Below, piece by piece: positions 53,463-61,938 of a stretch of 64,000 nucleotides of DNA. Each line of letters opens with the position of its first letter. The stretch's first letter is position 1. A program made the translations under genes and the position numbers. This DNA is from Novosphingobium marinum (GTDB lineage: Bacteria > Pseudomonadota > Alphaproteobacteria > Sphingomonadales > Sphingomonadaceae), in contig NZ_JACBZF010000001.1 in the NCBI RefSeq assembly GCF_013408095.1, positions 248,001-312,000 on the forward strand, in the 5' to 3' direction. The notes beneath the pieces were generated by a model that was not told the DNA's origin, made no database searches, and worked only from the letters and a program-made list of their open reading frames with translations.

Positions 53463-54737
53463 ATGCACGACGCTTTCTACGAAGCCGAAACCCTGAGCGA
53501 TCCGTTCGAGTATTTCGCCAAGGCGCGCGAGGAAGAGCCCGTGCGCCGCACCGTCGATCCGGTGGGACGCGAAATCTACATCGTCACCAGCGCGAGCGCG
53601 GTTTCCGATGTCGCCAGGCGCATGGACGACTTTTCCAGCCAGTTCAGCCACCTGCTGATGGCCGGGAACGCGCACCCCGAGGTCGAGGAAATCCTCAAGC
53701 AGGAAGAACTCGGGACAGGGCTGCTGCTGAGCACCGACGATCCCGACCACAAGCGCTTCCGTGCCCAGGTCAACGCCGCCTTCGCCACCGGCCGCGTCGC
53801 CAACATGGCGCCCGACATCGAAGTTCTGGTCGACGAGCTGATCGACGGCTTCATCGAGAAGGGGCATTGCAACTTCACCGACGAGTTCGCGGTCCTGCTG
53901 CCCACCTACATCATCGCCGACATCCTCGGCCTCCCGCGCGAGGACTACGGGCGCGTCAAGGAATGGTCAGATGCGATCATCGGGCTTGTCGGTCGCATGG
54001 GCACGAAGGAAAGCGAGATCGCCGCGGCCGAGCTGATCGTGAAGACCCGCCGCTACATCAAGGACATGGTCGCCGCGCGGCGCAGGGAACCGCGCGACGA
54101 TCTCGTCTCAAACCTCATCCACGTCGATGTCGAAGGTGTGACCCCACTGACCGATCTGGAAGTGGGCGCGCTCGCGTTCGAGACGTCTGTTGCCGGCAAC
54201 GAAACCACGCGCAACACGCTGATGAGCGGGATGGTGCAGCTCATCCGCCATCCCGACCAGATGCAGGCGCTGATCGACGACCCTTCGCTGACGGGCAACG
54301 CGGTCGAGGAAATGCTGCGGTACGAGACGCCGGCGAGTTCGATGTGGCGGATCGCGCGGCACGACACCACGCTTGAAGGCGTGGACCTGCCGGCAGGCGC
54401 GGTACTGCTGCTGCGCTACGATGCTGCCAGCCGCGATCCCGCGATCTTCCAGAACCCGGAGGAGTTCAATATCTTCCGCAAGAACGCGAACCGGCACTTC
54501 GCGTTCGGCGCACCGAGCCCGCACCGGTGCCTTGGGCAGATGCTGGCCCGCAAGGAGCTCAACATCGCGCTGCCGAAGATTCTCTCCCGGATGAAGAACA
54601 TCCGCATCGCGGAAGGCAGCCAGACCGACTACATGCCGGCGCTGCTGTTCCACGTGATCGGCCATCTCAACCTCGAATTCGATCCGGGCCCGAAAGTCGG
54701 GGCCAGGCTGGAAGGGCTCGTCAAGGCCCGCAAGTGA
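53463..54737 (+). CDS. Cytochrome P450 monooxygenase
   Basis: The 424-residue soluble bacterial P450 has the I-helix oxygen motif AGNETT, the K-helix ExxR (EMLRYETP), and the heme-binding loop with Cys356 in FGAPSPHRCLG. That loop is one residue longer than the usual FGxGxHxCxG and lacks its second glycine. It would hydroxylate a hydrophobic substrate using an unlinked ferredoxin and reductase, none of which is encoded in the window. The ATG at 53463 is used; an adjacent GTG at 53460 is also possible. A weak hairpin follows it. Confidence 0.92.
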   Translation: MHDAFYEAETLSDPFEYFAKAREEEPVRRTVDPVGREIYIVTSASAVSDVARRMDDFSSQFSHLLMAGNAHPEVEEILKQEELGTGLLLSTDDPDHKRFRAQVNAAFATGRVANMAPDIEVLVDELIDGFIEKGHCNFTDEFAVLLPTYIIADILGLPREDYGRVKEWSDAIIGLVGRMGTKESEIAAAELIVKTRRYIKDMVAARRREPRDDLVSNLIHVDVEGVTPLTDLEVGALAFETSVAGNETTRNTLMSGMVQLIRHPDQMQALIDDPSLTGNAVEEMLRYETPASSMWRIARHDTTLEGVDLPAGAVLLLRYDAASRDPAIFQNPEEFNIFRKNANRHFAFGAPSPHRCLGQMLARKELNIALPKILSRMKNIRIAEGSQTDYMPALLFHVIGHLNLEFDPGPKVGARLEGLVKARK

Positions 54738-54752
54738 GCACGAAGATGCGCG

Positions 54753-54772
54753 ACCCGGGCGGCCCCCCGGGT
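54753..54772 (+). terminator. Weak hairpin after the P450 gene
   Basis: ACCCGGG-N6-CCCGGGT forms a 7-bp stem between the P450 and kinase genes, without a T run. It may attenuate transcription or merely stabilise the mRNA. Confidence 0.3.
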
Positions 54773-54798
54773 TAGCGATACGGTTCGAGGGAGAGACA

Positions 54799-56274
54799 AT
54801 GCTGGATACACCGCGCCTGTTGAGCGCACTCAACGACGCCTCGCGCCGCGTCATAGGAGATTCGGTCGGCTATGCGAGCGACGAGGAGGCTATACGCGCC
54901 ACGCTGAGCCTGCTCGAAACGCGATACGTCCACGGGCGCGAAGTGTTCGACAAGTGGACGCAGCGCCTCGACGCCTATCTGGTCGAAATAGAGGAACGCC
55001 TGCGGCTCGCCGAGATCGCTCCCGATCTGTCCACGGCCATCGACCGTCTCAGGGCGACGATCGCCGCTGCCGATCCTGAGGAAAAGGCGGAACTCGACAG
55101 CGCCGAACGGCGGTTGCTCAAGCAGTGGGGCCTGCTCAGCGAGAAGCTCAACGGCGACGAGCGCATCGCGCAGGCCGAGCGAGACAGGCTGGCCATCGAA
55201 CTCACCCGCGCCGAGCTGCAGCGCACCGACGAACGGATGGGCAAGGGCGTCCTGTCGGATGAAAGCGCGTCGAGCGACATATCTCCGGAAAGGCTGAAGG
55301 CCTACCTTGCCGACCGCTTCGACGACGCGACGATCAAGGTTACCGAATTTCGCCGGCTGCCGGGCGGATACGGCAAGGAAACCACGCTGTTTTCCGTCAT
55401 GGGCAACAAGTTCTCGGGCGACTACGTCATGCGGCGGGACCGCGACACGCCGACGATCGACAACGATTGCCACCGCATCGAGAACGAGACTCCGGTCATC
55501 GAAGCCGCATACGCGGCCGGCTTTCCGGCGCCCGAGGCGATCTGGTGCGACACCGAGCACGCATTGCTGCCCGGCGGCAATTTCCTGATCATGCGCCGCG
55601 CCGCGGGAACGACCGGTGGCGACGTTTTCGGAGCATCGGGGCAAGTCTCCGACGATCTGACCAGGCTTCTCGCGACAAGCGTCGGCGCGCTGCATTCGCT
55701 CCCGCAGATGCGCGAGCTCGGCACGATCAGCACGGGCATCCGGCCGGACCTGTGGGACATGTCGCTGAAGGAGGTGACGAGCAGCTACATTCGCTCGTTC
55801 CGCGATCTCTATCTCGAGGAAATGGACGAGCCCACGCCCGCCGTCCTCGGTCTCTACGGGTACCTGCTCAACAACGTTCCCGACCCCGAAGGACAGCCGG
55901 TGCTGCTGCACGGCGATGTCGGATTTCACAACTTCATCGTCGACGACGGGGAACTGACGGCGGTCGTCGACTGGGAATTCGCGCACATCGGCGATCCCGC
56001 CGACGACCTTGGCTACATCGCCAACACGGTCGGCGCCTCGCTCGACTGGTCGAAGTTCATGCAATACTACCGCGAAGCCGGCGGCCGCGATGTCGACCCC
56101 GAGCGGCTGCGGTTCTTCCGCATATGGGGGCACCTGCGCAACCTCAGCGCGAGCCAGCTGAGTTCAAATGCCTACGAGGTCGGAAGGCTGGACGACATCA
56201 AGGTCGCCCACGTCGGCCATTCGATGACGCCGATGTTCCTCACCGCCATCCAGTCGGTGTTCGACCGGCCCTGA
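54799..56274 (+). CDS. APH-fold kinase with a helical N-terminal extension
   Basis: The 491-residue protein has two parts. Residues 1-170 are strongly helical and charged (VEIEERLRLAEIAPDLSTAIDRL, EEKAELDSAERRLLKQWGLLSEK) and match nothing I recognise. The rest is an APH/choline-kinase domain with FRRLPGGYGKETTLF (nucleotide loop), catalytic LLHGDVGFHNFIV and metal-binding VVDWEFAHIGDP. The latter closely resembles the kinase domain of ACAD10/11-type proteins. By context it could phosphorylate a hydroxyacyl-CoA. It ends the plus-strand array and is convergent with a Zn-alcohol dehydrogenase gene. Confidence 0.8.
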   Translation: MLDTPRLLSALNDASRRVIGDSVGYASDEEAIRATLSLLETRYVHGREVFDKWTQRLDAYLVEIEERLRLAEIAPDLSTAIDRLRATIAAADPEEKAELDSAERRLLKQWGLLSEKLNGDERIAQAERDRLAIELTRAELQRTDERMGKGVLSDESASSDISPERLKAYLADRFDDATIKVTEFRRLPGGYGKETTLFSVMGNKFSGDYVMRRDRDTPTIDNDCHRIENETPVIEAAYAAGFPAPEAIWCDTEHALLPGGNFLIMRRAAGTTGGDVFGASGQVSDDLTRLLATSVGALHSLPQMRELGTISTGIRPDLWDMSLKEVTSSYIRSFRDLYLEEMDEPTPAVLGLYGYLLNNVPDPEGQPVLLHGDVGFHNFIVDDGELTAVVDWEFAHIGDPADDLGYIANTVGASLDWSKFMQYYREAGGRDVDPERLRFFRIWGHLRNLSASQLSSNAYEVGRLDDIKVAHVGHSMTPMFLTAIQSVFDRP

Positions 56275-56301
56275 GTGTCCCGCTCACTACTGCGGGGCGT
56301 C

Positions 56302-57309
56302 TCAGGGCAACTGCGGGTCCACCATGACCTTCGCGGCATGCGATCCCGTGCGCATCGCCTCGAACCGCTCGGGAAGTTCGGCAAGCCCGATGGTGTCGCC
56401 CACCATCGCGCGCGGTTCGAGGTGGCCTGCATCGAGCGTGTCGAGCGTGGTCCTGAAATCGGACGCGCCATAGGCGACGCTGAACCGGATCGTCGCTTCC
56501 TTGACCATGCCGAGCAGGGGCAGGATCGGGTCGGGCTTCATGCATCCGCCGAGCGACAGGATCGTGCCGTTCCATCCGATGCACTCGATGGCTTGCTGCA
56601 GGATGCCGGGCGCGCCCGCCCCGTCGACGACGATGTCGGGCGCTCCGCCAAGAGCCTCCGCAATCTCGCCGGCGAGATCCTCGCCGGTGGTCAGCAGCGC
56701 GTCGGCCCCCATCGTGTCGACAAGACCGGCCCCGCGCCGCGACCGGGCGATGGCGACGACCTTGCCAGCGCCGCGCTGCTTCAGCCAGAATATGGCGCCC
56801 GCCCCGATTGCGCCCGCTCCGAAGACGGCGACGCGGCTCTCCGGCCCGAGATCGAGCTTTGCAACCCCGCGGTGCGACGAAGCGAGCGGCTCGACCAGCG
56901 CGCCGTCCTCGAACGAAAGCGCTTCGGGCAGATGGAACGCAGCCCGCGCATCGACGAGCGTGTACTCGGAATATCCACCTGCCATCGAGCGGAACGTCTG
57001 GCATTGCAGCGGAGCGTCGGCGCGGCAGGCCGGGCACGTGCCGCACGATCCTATCGGGATCGCCGTAACCCGGTCCCCCACCTTGAGCGACACGTCCTCT
57101 CCTGTCTCGACGACTTCGCCGGCGTATTCGTGGCCCGGAGCGGTTCCGCACGGCATGTCGAAAGGCGAGCCGCTCGTCATCGAGAGGTCCGATGCGCAGA
57201 TGCCGCACCGGCAAACCCGGATCACCGCCTGCCCGGCGGCCGGACGCGGCATCTGCACGTCCTCGATCGCCAGGGGTTTGCCCGGTTCGACGAAAATCGC
57301 ACTACGCAT
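56302..57309 (-). CDS. Zinc-dependent alcohol dehydrogenase (MDR family)
   Basis: The 335-residue enzyme has catalytic-zinc ligands in RCGICASD and PGHEYAGEVV. The structural-zinc cluster CGTCPACRADAPLQC (four Cys) and a Rossmann motif VFGAGAIGAGAIFW are also present. It oxidises a secondary or primary alcohol with NAD(P)+. The ATG at 57309 is divergent from an APH-fold kinase gene, and the 106-base gap holds a pseudo-palindrome (57345-57368). Confidence 0.9.
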   Translation of the reverse strand: MRSAIFVEPGKPLAIEDVQMPRPAAGQAVIRVCRCGICASDLSMTSGSPFDMPCGTAPGHEYAGEVVETGEDVSLKVGDRVTAIPIGSCGTCPACRADAPLQCQTFRSMAGGYSEYTLVDARAAFHLPEALSFEDGALVEPLASSHRGVAKLDLGPESRVAVFGAGAIGAGAIFWLKQRGAGKVVAIARSRRGAGLVDTMGADALLTTGEDLAGEIAEALGGAPDIVVDGAGAPGILQQAIECIGWNGTILSLGGCMKPDPILPLLGMVKEATIRFSVAYGASDFRTTLDTLDAGHLEPRAMVGDTIGLAELPERFEAMRTGSHAAKVMVDPQLP

Positions 57310-57344
57310 TGCCAGCCTCTCCGTTGCGATGCATTGACCGCGAC

Positions 57345-57368
57345 CATAGAGTACGCTTGCATACTATG
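57345..57368. promoter_or_regulatory. Pseudo-palindrome in the divergent ADH/APH-kinase promoter
   Basis: The 24-base element starts CATAGAGTACGC and ends CATACTATG. The ends CATAG/CTATG are inverted, and AGTACGC-TT-GCATACT is a second near-perfect dyad. It lies 35 bases from the alcohol dehydrogenase start and 47 from the kinase start. It shares TACGCTTGC with 31530-31538, in the gap before the other APH kinase. Confidence 0.5.
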
Positions 57369-57415
57369 CCAGACCGGCGAAACCGATTCCCCGAAAGGGC
57401 GCGAAGGAGAGGACG

Positions 57416-58501
57416 ATGACGAACCCGCCACCGTTGCAACGCTATGCCGACGTCACGTCCGGATGGCTGAGCGCCGCCCTGGCGAACAGCTTTCCCGGCG
57501 TCGAGGTCTCCTCGGTCGAGCGCGGCCCGATCTTCGGGTTCAAGAAGAACAAGTTCCGCATCGACGTGACTTATGCCGACGGGGACCGGCAGCGGCCTTC
57601 GGCATTCATCGTGAAGGGCAATTTCCCCGGCGAGGACGATCCGCAGACTGGATCGGCCTGGGCGATGGCGAACGAACTGCGCTCGCTGCGGGACCTCGTG
57701 CCGATGGTCGATGCCCCGGCCATGCCGAAGTGGCACCACATCAACGTGACCGAAGAGGCTTCGGACATCGTGATGGAATACCTCGGCCCCGATGAGGCGA
57801 CGTTCTTCGATGCCTACCGTCCGCTCGATCTCGGGCAGGCGATGGCCTTTATGGACGCTTTCGCACGGCTTCATGCAAGCCGGTGGAACAGCCCCGCATT
57901 CGAACCGGGAGGCGAGATGGGACCCGATACGCTCGCAGGCGAGAACCGCCGGCTGGTGAACGACGTCTACTTCCCCGGCTTCTTCAAGGAAGAGAACTGG
58001 CAGTCCTATGTCGATCTGCCGCGCGGCCGTGCCTTGCCGATGGCGTTCCAGGACATGGACCGCGCCAAGGCTGCATGGGACGCGATGTGGTCGCTGCTCG
58101 GGCAATCGGCGCTCGTGATGATCCACGGCGACGAGCATCTCGGCAACCTGTTCGTCACCGGTGACGGGACGCCCGGCGTCATCGACTGGGTCGCACGGCC
58201 CGAACATTGGCCGCTCGGCGTCTCCTATTTCCTGCTGTGCAGCCTCGACGTCATGGACCGGCGCAAGTGGGATCGCGCGCTTGTCTCGCACTACGTCACG
58301 CGGCTCTCGGCCTATGGGGTCGAGGATGCGCCTTCGCTCGATGACGCGTGGTTCATGTACCGCTGCGCCACCTTCTATCCGGTGGTGACATGGCTCAACA
58401 ACAGCGGCATCTGGCAGCCCGAGGCGGTCAACACGGTCAACGCTGTACGTGCCGCGACCGCTGCGATGGACCACGACGCTTTCGGGCTTCTCGGAGCCTG
58501 A
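57416..58501 (+). CDS. APH-fold phosphotransferase-family protein (third copy)
   Basis: This 361-residue kinase-like protein has a catalytic loop MIHGDEHLGNLF and a metal-binding motif GVIDWVARPEHW. The nucleotide Lys is probably in AFIVKGNFPG. It is related to the ecdysteroid-kinase-like/DUF1679-type APH proteins that accompany acyl-CoA ligases and SDRs in sphingomonad clusters. It is convergent with the GST-like gene (4-base gap) and has a GGAGAGG ribosome site. Substrate phosphorylation is inferred from the intact motifs. Confidence 0.8.
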   Translation: MTNPPPLQRYADVTSGWLSAALANSFPGVEVSSVERGPIFGFKKNKFRIDVTYADGDRQRPSAFIVKGNFPGEDDPQTGSAWAMANELRSLRDLVPMVDAPAMPKWHHINVTEEASDIVMEYLGPDEATFFDAYRPLDLGQAMAFMDAFARLHASRWNSPAFEPGGEMGPDTLAGENRRLVNDVYFPGFFKEENWQSYVDLPRGRALPMAFQDMDRAKAAWDAMWSLLGQSALVMIHGDEHLGNLFVTGDGTPGVIDWVARPEHWPLGVSYFLLCSLDVMDRRKWDRALVSHYVTRLSAYGVEDAPSLDDAWFMYRCATFYPVVTWLNNSGIWQPEAVNTVNAVRAATAAMDHDAFGLLGA

Positions 58502-58505
58502 CGAC

Positions 58506-59276
58506 CTACAGCCGCATCGGCAATTCCAGCCAACGGTCGTAGATCCGGTCGCGATGCTCGAGGAGGATGGGGTCGGCGGCGGCGAGCACGTCGGCATCCT
58601 TCAGCCCGTAGCTGGCGTGAAGGGCCGGGTCGGTCGGGCAAAGCTCGAGCGGAAGCGGCTTGATCATCGCCATGAAGCAGGCGGAATAGATGTCCGCCGC
58701 GGTCAGGTCGTTGCCGAAATAGAAGCCGCTGCCCCGGTCGCGTTGCTGCACGAGATAATGCGTGAGCAGTCCGAGCACGTCGATCATTCTTCGCTTGCAG
58801 TGATCGACGTCGCCGCCGTGGCCGTACTTGCGTCGCAGGCGCGCCAGGCCCGGATCGTTCGTCACCTCCGGCGACCGGGGGAGCGAGGCGAAGTGGAACA
58901 GCCTGCGGTTCCAGGCGAACCCGTCTTCCCCGCACAGCTCGTGCAATAGCCCGAACATCTCCGCCCGCTCGTGCTCAAGCCCGGGAAGCAAGGAGGGCTC
59001 CGGCGCTATGCGTTCGGCCAGCATCAGGATGTCGGCCCAGCCATCGCGCGCCGGTTCCTCTTCCCATACCGCGATCGGGCCGCTGTTGAGACCTGTCCAG
59101 GCCACGATTTCGGGATTCTCCTCGCCCGCGAATTGGGCGACACGGAGGTGCTCGATCTGCTTGACGCGGAAGATGCCCTTCGCGGCCTCCCCCCACGGAT
59201 TGGGAATCCCTGCTGTGACGATCAGCCGCATTCCCCCGGCCTTGCGAGCAACGTCAACGGGCGTGAAATCGGACAT
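58506..59276 (-). CDS. Glutathione S-transferase-like protein
   Basis: The 256-residue protein has a thioredoxin-like N-terminal domain (MRLIVTAGIPNPWGEAAKGIFRVKQI, contiguous blocks) and a helical C-terminal domain with FYFGNDLTAADIYSACFMAM, the N-capping-box region of GSTs. The usual catalytic Ser/Cys near the start is not obvious (GIPNPWGEA), so conjugating activity is uncertain. The ATG at 59276 follows GGGAAGAG. It is divergent from the acyl-CoA ligase gene, and the gap contains GTATGCTA (59323). Confidence 0.75.
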   Translation of the reverse strand: MSDFTPVDVARKAGGMRLIVTAGIPNPWGEAAKGIFRVKQIEHLRVAQFAGEENPEIVAWTGLNSGPIAVWEEEPARDGWADILMLAERIAPEPSLLPGLEHERAEMFGLLHELCGEDGFAWNRRLFHFASLPRSPEVTNDPGLARLRRKYGHGGDVDHCKRRMIDVLGLLTHYLVQQRDRGSGFYFGNDLTAADIYSACFMAMIKPLPLELCPTDPALHASYGLKDADVLAAADPILLEHRDRIYDRWLELPMRL

Positions 59277-59322
59277 CTTCTCTTCCCGATGCGAGCCGCG
59301 CATCTTGCGGCGTTTCAAAAGC

Positions 59323-59330
59323 GTATGCTA
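59323..59330 (+). promoter_or_regulatory. GTATGCTA motif in the GST-like/acyl-CoA ligase divergent gap
   Basis: GCGTATGCTAGCGACC lies about midway between the divergent starts at 59276 and 59383. It is another copy of the core found upstream of the P450, Rieske and KstD-like genes. Confidence 0.5.
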
Positions 59331-59382
59331 GCGACCTATCCCGGCGCAATGCAATGGACGCCGCGATTGACGGGAGTTTGGA

Positions 59383-60978
59383 ATGGCAGATAGCGAGGCC
59401 GCAGGCGCCTATTCGGAAGGGGCGCCGTTCGACGAAACCGGCTTCATCCTGATTTCCGATTACCCCGATCATTTCGCCGCGAAATGGCCCGAGCGGCTGG
59501 CGATGATCGACGATCGCCGGAGCTGGACCTACGCGCAACTCGACGAGGACTGCAACCGCTTCGCAGCCTTCCTTACAAGGCGCGGGGTGGGGCACGGCGA
59601 CCGGTTCGCGTGGAAAGGCAAGAACAGCGGCCTGTTCATCGTTGCGACCATCGCCGCAGCCCGGTGCGGCGTTGTCATGGTCCCGGTCAACTGGCGCAAC
59701 ACCGCTCCGGAGACCCGCTTCGTCCTCGAAGATTCGGGTGCGAAACTGATAATTGCCGACCGCGAGTTCGAGGCGGTCGTCGCCGATGCCAATGTCAACG
59801 ACGCGCCCTGCATCATCGTCGACGACGATGGTCCCGAAGGGCTTCCCGAACTGGTGTCGGCTTGCGAGCCTGCACCGCGTGACGAGATCGATCCGCATGC
59901 CGACTGGCTGCAGCTCTATACCAGCGGGACGACAGGCAAGCCCAAGGGCGTGATGACGTCGCAATACGCGATGGCGTTCATGCGCCATGTCGAGCGGTTC
60001 CTGTCGGGCTTTGCAGGCTGGCGCGACGACGAGATCCTGCTTTCTCCCTTGCCGGTCTTCCACATCGGCGGGCTGTCGTGGGTGCAGACCGCGCTCTGTC
60101 GCGGCTCTACAGTCTACATGACGGCCAACACCACGCCGGCCGGCCTGCTCGACATGTGCCTGGAGCACGGCGTGACCCGCACGTTCATGGTGCCCACGCT
60201 GGTGAGGGCGCTGATCGAGGAAATGGACAAGCGCAGTGTCCGCGTCGAGACGCTGAAGAGCATCCATTACGGCGCTGCGGCAATGGACCCGCAACTGCTC
60301 GAACGCTCGGTAGATCGCCTCGGGTGCCTGTTCCTTCAGTATTACGGGATGACCGAGATCGGCGGTACGGCCACCGTGCTCGAGCCCGAGGACCACGACA
60401 CCTCGCGCCCGCAGCTTCTGCGTTCGGTCGGGCGGCCGTTGCCCGGGATCCGCATCGCGATCCACGATCCCGAAACCGGCAAGCGCCTGCCTGTCGACGT
60501 GCCGGGCGAAATCTGGATTGCCTCGCCCAGCCTTTTCCGCACCTACTGGAACCGTCCCGAGGCGACTGAGGCCGCGATGGAGGGCGAATGGTACAAGTCC
60601 GGCGACGGCGGGCGGATCGATGCCGATGGCTACCTTTTCCTCACCGACCGCATCAAGGACATGGTCGTCTCGGGGGGCGAGAACGTCTATCCCGCCGAAG
60701 TGGAGGCCGTTCTTCGCGACCATCCGGCGGTGCAGGACTGCGCGGTGTTCGGGCTGCCGCACCCCAAGTGGGGGGAGGGCGTGACGGCCGCTCTCGAGCT
60801 TCGGCCCGACGCCTCGACAACGCCCGACGAGGTGATCGCGTTCGCCCGCAAATCGCTCGCCGCCTACAAGGTGCCGCGCCGCATCGAGATCGGCGTCACA
60901 TTGCCGCGAACCGCCTCGGGGAAGGTTCAGCGGGGCAAGATCCGCCAGCACTTCCTTGACGCGGACGAGGCGTCGTGA
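59383..60978 (+). CDS. AMP-forming acyl-CoA ligase (FadD-like)
   Basis: The 531-residue ANL ligase has LYTSGTTGKPKGVM (near residue 185), YYGMTEIGG, the hinge segment YKSGDGGRIDADGYLFLTDRIKDMVVSGGENVYPAEVE (adjoining motifs), and the C-terminal lysine motif RTASGKVQRGKIR. It resembles class-I acyl-CoA ligases for medium-chain or cyclic acids, including steroid side-chain acids, but the substrate is undetermined. The ATG has GGGAG upstream. It is convergent with the MaoC gene (10-base gap). Confidence 0.9.
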   Translation: MADSEAAGAYSEGAPFDETGFILISDYPDHFAAKWPERLAMIDDRRSWTYAQLDEDCNRFAAFLTRRGVGHGDRFAWKGKNSGLFIVATIAAARCGVVMVPVNWRNTAPETRFVLEDSGAKLIIADREFEAVVADANVNDAPCIIVDDDGPEGLPELVSACEPAPRDEIDPHADWLQLYTSGTTGKPKGVMTSQYAMAFMRHVERFLSGFAGWRDDEILLSPLPVFHIGGLSWVQTALCRGSTVYMTANTTPAGLLDMCLEHGVTRTFMVPTLVRALIEEMDKRSVRVETLKSIHYGAAAMDPQLLERSVDRLGCLFLQYYGMTEIGGTATVLEPEDHDTSRPQLLRSVGRPLPGIRIAIHDPETGKRLPVDVPGEIWIASPSLFRTYWNRPEATEAAMEGEWYKSGDGGRIDADGYLFLTDRIKDMVVSGGENVYPAEVEAVLRDHPAVQDCAVFGLPHPKWGEGVTAALELRPDASTTPDEVIAFARKSLAAYKVPRRIEIGVTLPRTASGKVQRGKIRQHFLDADEAS

Positions 60979-60988
60979 ACCCTTCGGA

Positions 60989-61846
60989 TCAGTCCGAGTA
61001 GCGCGCCGAACAGCGATCGAGGACCACGGTATCGCGCTCCTTCGCGATGGCCCGGAACCGCAGCGATCCGGCGCCTTCCTCGAAGAATTCGCAACGGATC
61101 GTCTCGCCGGGCATGACCGGACGGCTGAACCGCACGAACATCGAGGTAAGGTTGGCCGGCTCGTCGCCGCAATAGGTCTTCAGGATGGCGCGTGTCGCGA
61201 TCCCGTTCGTGCACAGGCCGTGCAGGATCGGCATTTCGAACCCGGCCTTCCTGGCCACTGCCGGATCTGCGTGGAGCGGGTTGTAGTCCCCGCTCAGCCT
61301 GTAGATCAGCGCCTGGCGGGGCAGGGTCGGGATTTCGACGACCTTGTCGGGCTCCCGTTCGGGAAGCTTGTCGGCAGCGGGCATCGCGTCTCCGAAGCTG
61401 CCTTCGCCGCCGTTCCCGCGCAGGAACAGGGTCGAGCGCACGGTGGCGAGGTGCTCGTTGCTCTCGGCGTCGTACAGTTCCTTGAGCTGGTGGAGGAGAG
61501 CGCCGCGTTCGGGCCCCTTGTCCTCGATCCCCGCCACCTTGTACTCGCCGCGGATCGACCCTTGCGGCGGCAACGTCCCGTGCATGTGGAAATCCTGCTC
61601 GGCGTGGAGAATCTTGACCCAGTCAATCCCGAACTCGGGCTTCTGCGCCCAGAAACCTGGGTGGCAGAGCACGTTGGCGTAGGACGGCAGGCACTTCAGA
61701 TCGCCTTCGTAGACGAAGGGCAGCTCCGAGGTATCGAGAGGATCGGCGCCGTATCCCAGCCCGAGCGCATAGAGGATCGTGTCGCGAAAGGTGTAGGTCT
61801 GCACGATCGGTTCGATCGACATTGTCCGGATGCGTTCGATGTCCAC
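60989..61846 (-). CDS. Double-hot-dog MaoC enoyl-CoA hydratase (HTD2/(R)-specific hydratase 2 type)
   Basis: The 285-residue protein has an N-terminal non-catalytic hot-dog (YTFRDTILYALGLGYGADP, ADQDF-like HMHGTLPPQGSI). The C-terminal catalytic one has the hydratase-2 motif DYNPLHADPAVARKAGF and ILHGLCTNG. It makes (R)-3-hydroxyacyl-CoA from an enoyl-CoA, as in peroxisomal MFE2 and steroid side-chain pathways. The GTG at 61846 with GGGAGG seven bases upstream is chosen over an internal ATG. It is divergent from the Rieske oxygenase gene, with the second 14-base operator copy between them. Confidence 0.88.
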   Translation of the reverse strand: MDIERIRTMSIEPIVQTYTFRDTILYALGLGYGADPLDTSELPFVYEGDLKCLPSYANVLCHPGFWAQKPEFGIDWVKILHAEQDFHMHGTLPPQGSIRGEYKVAGIEDKGPERGALLHQLKELYDAESNEHLATVRSTLFLRGNGGEGSFGDAMPAADKLPEREPDKVVEIPTLPRQALIYRLSGDYNPLHADPAVARKAGFEMPILHGLCTNGIATRAILKTYCGDEPANLTSMFVRFSRPVMPGETIRCEFFEEGAGSLRFRAIAKERDTVVLDRCSARYSD

Positions 61847-61938
61847 TGGGTCGCCTCCCTGCGAAATTCGGGACTGTTTTTGGTTTGCAAGCGCACCATA
61901 TGGCCGGAAACCGCCATCGCAAGCGGAAACTGAGAACC

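Noticed and set aside
54799..56274. Fusion with an acyl-CoA dehydrogenase, as in ACAD10/11
   Set aside because: The N-terminal 170 residues are helical but show no acyl-CoA dehydrogenase motifs, and the frame ends after the kinase domain.
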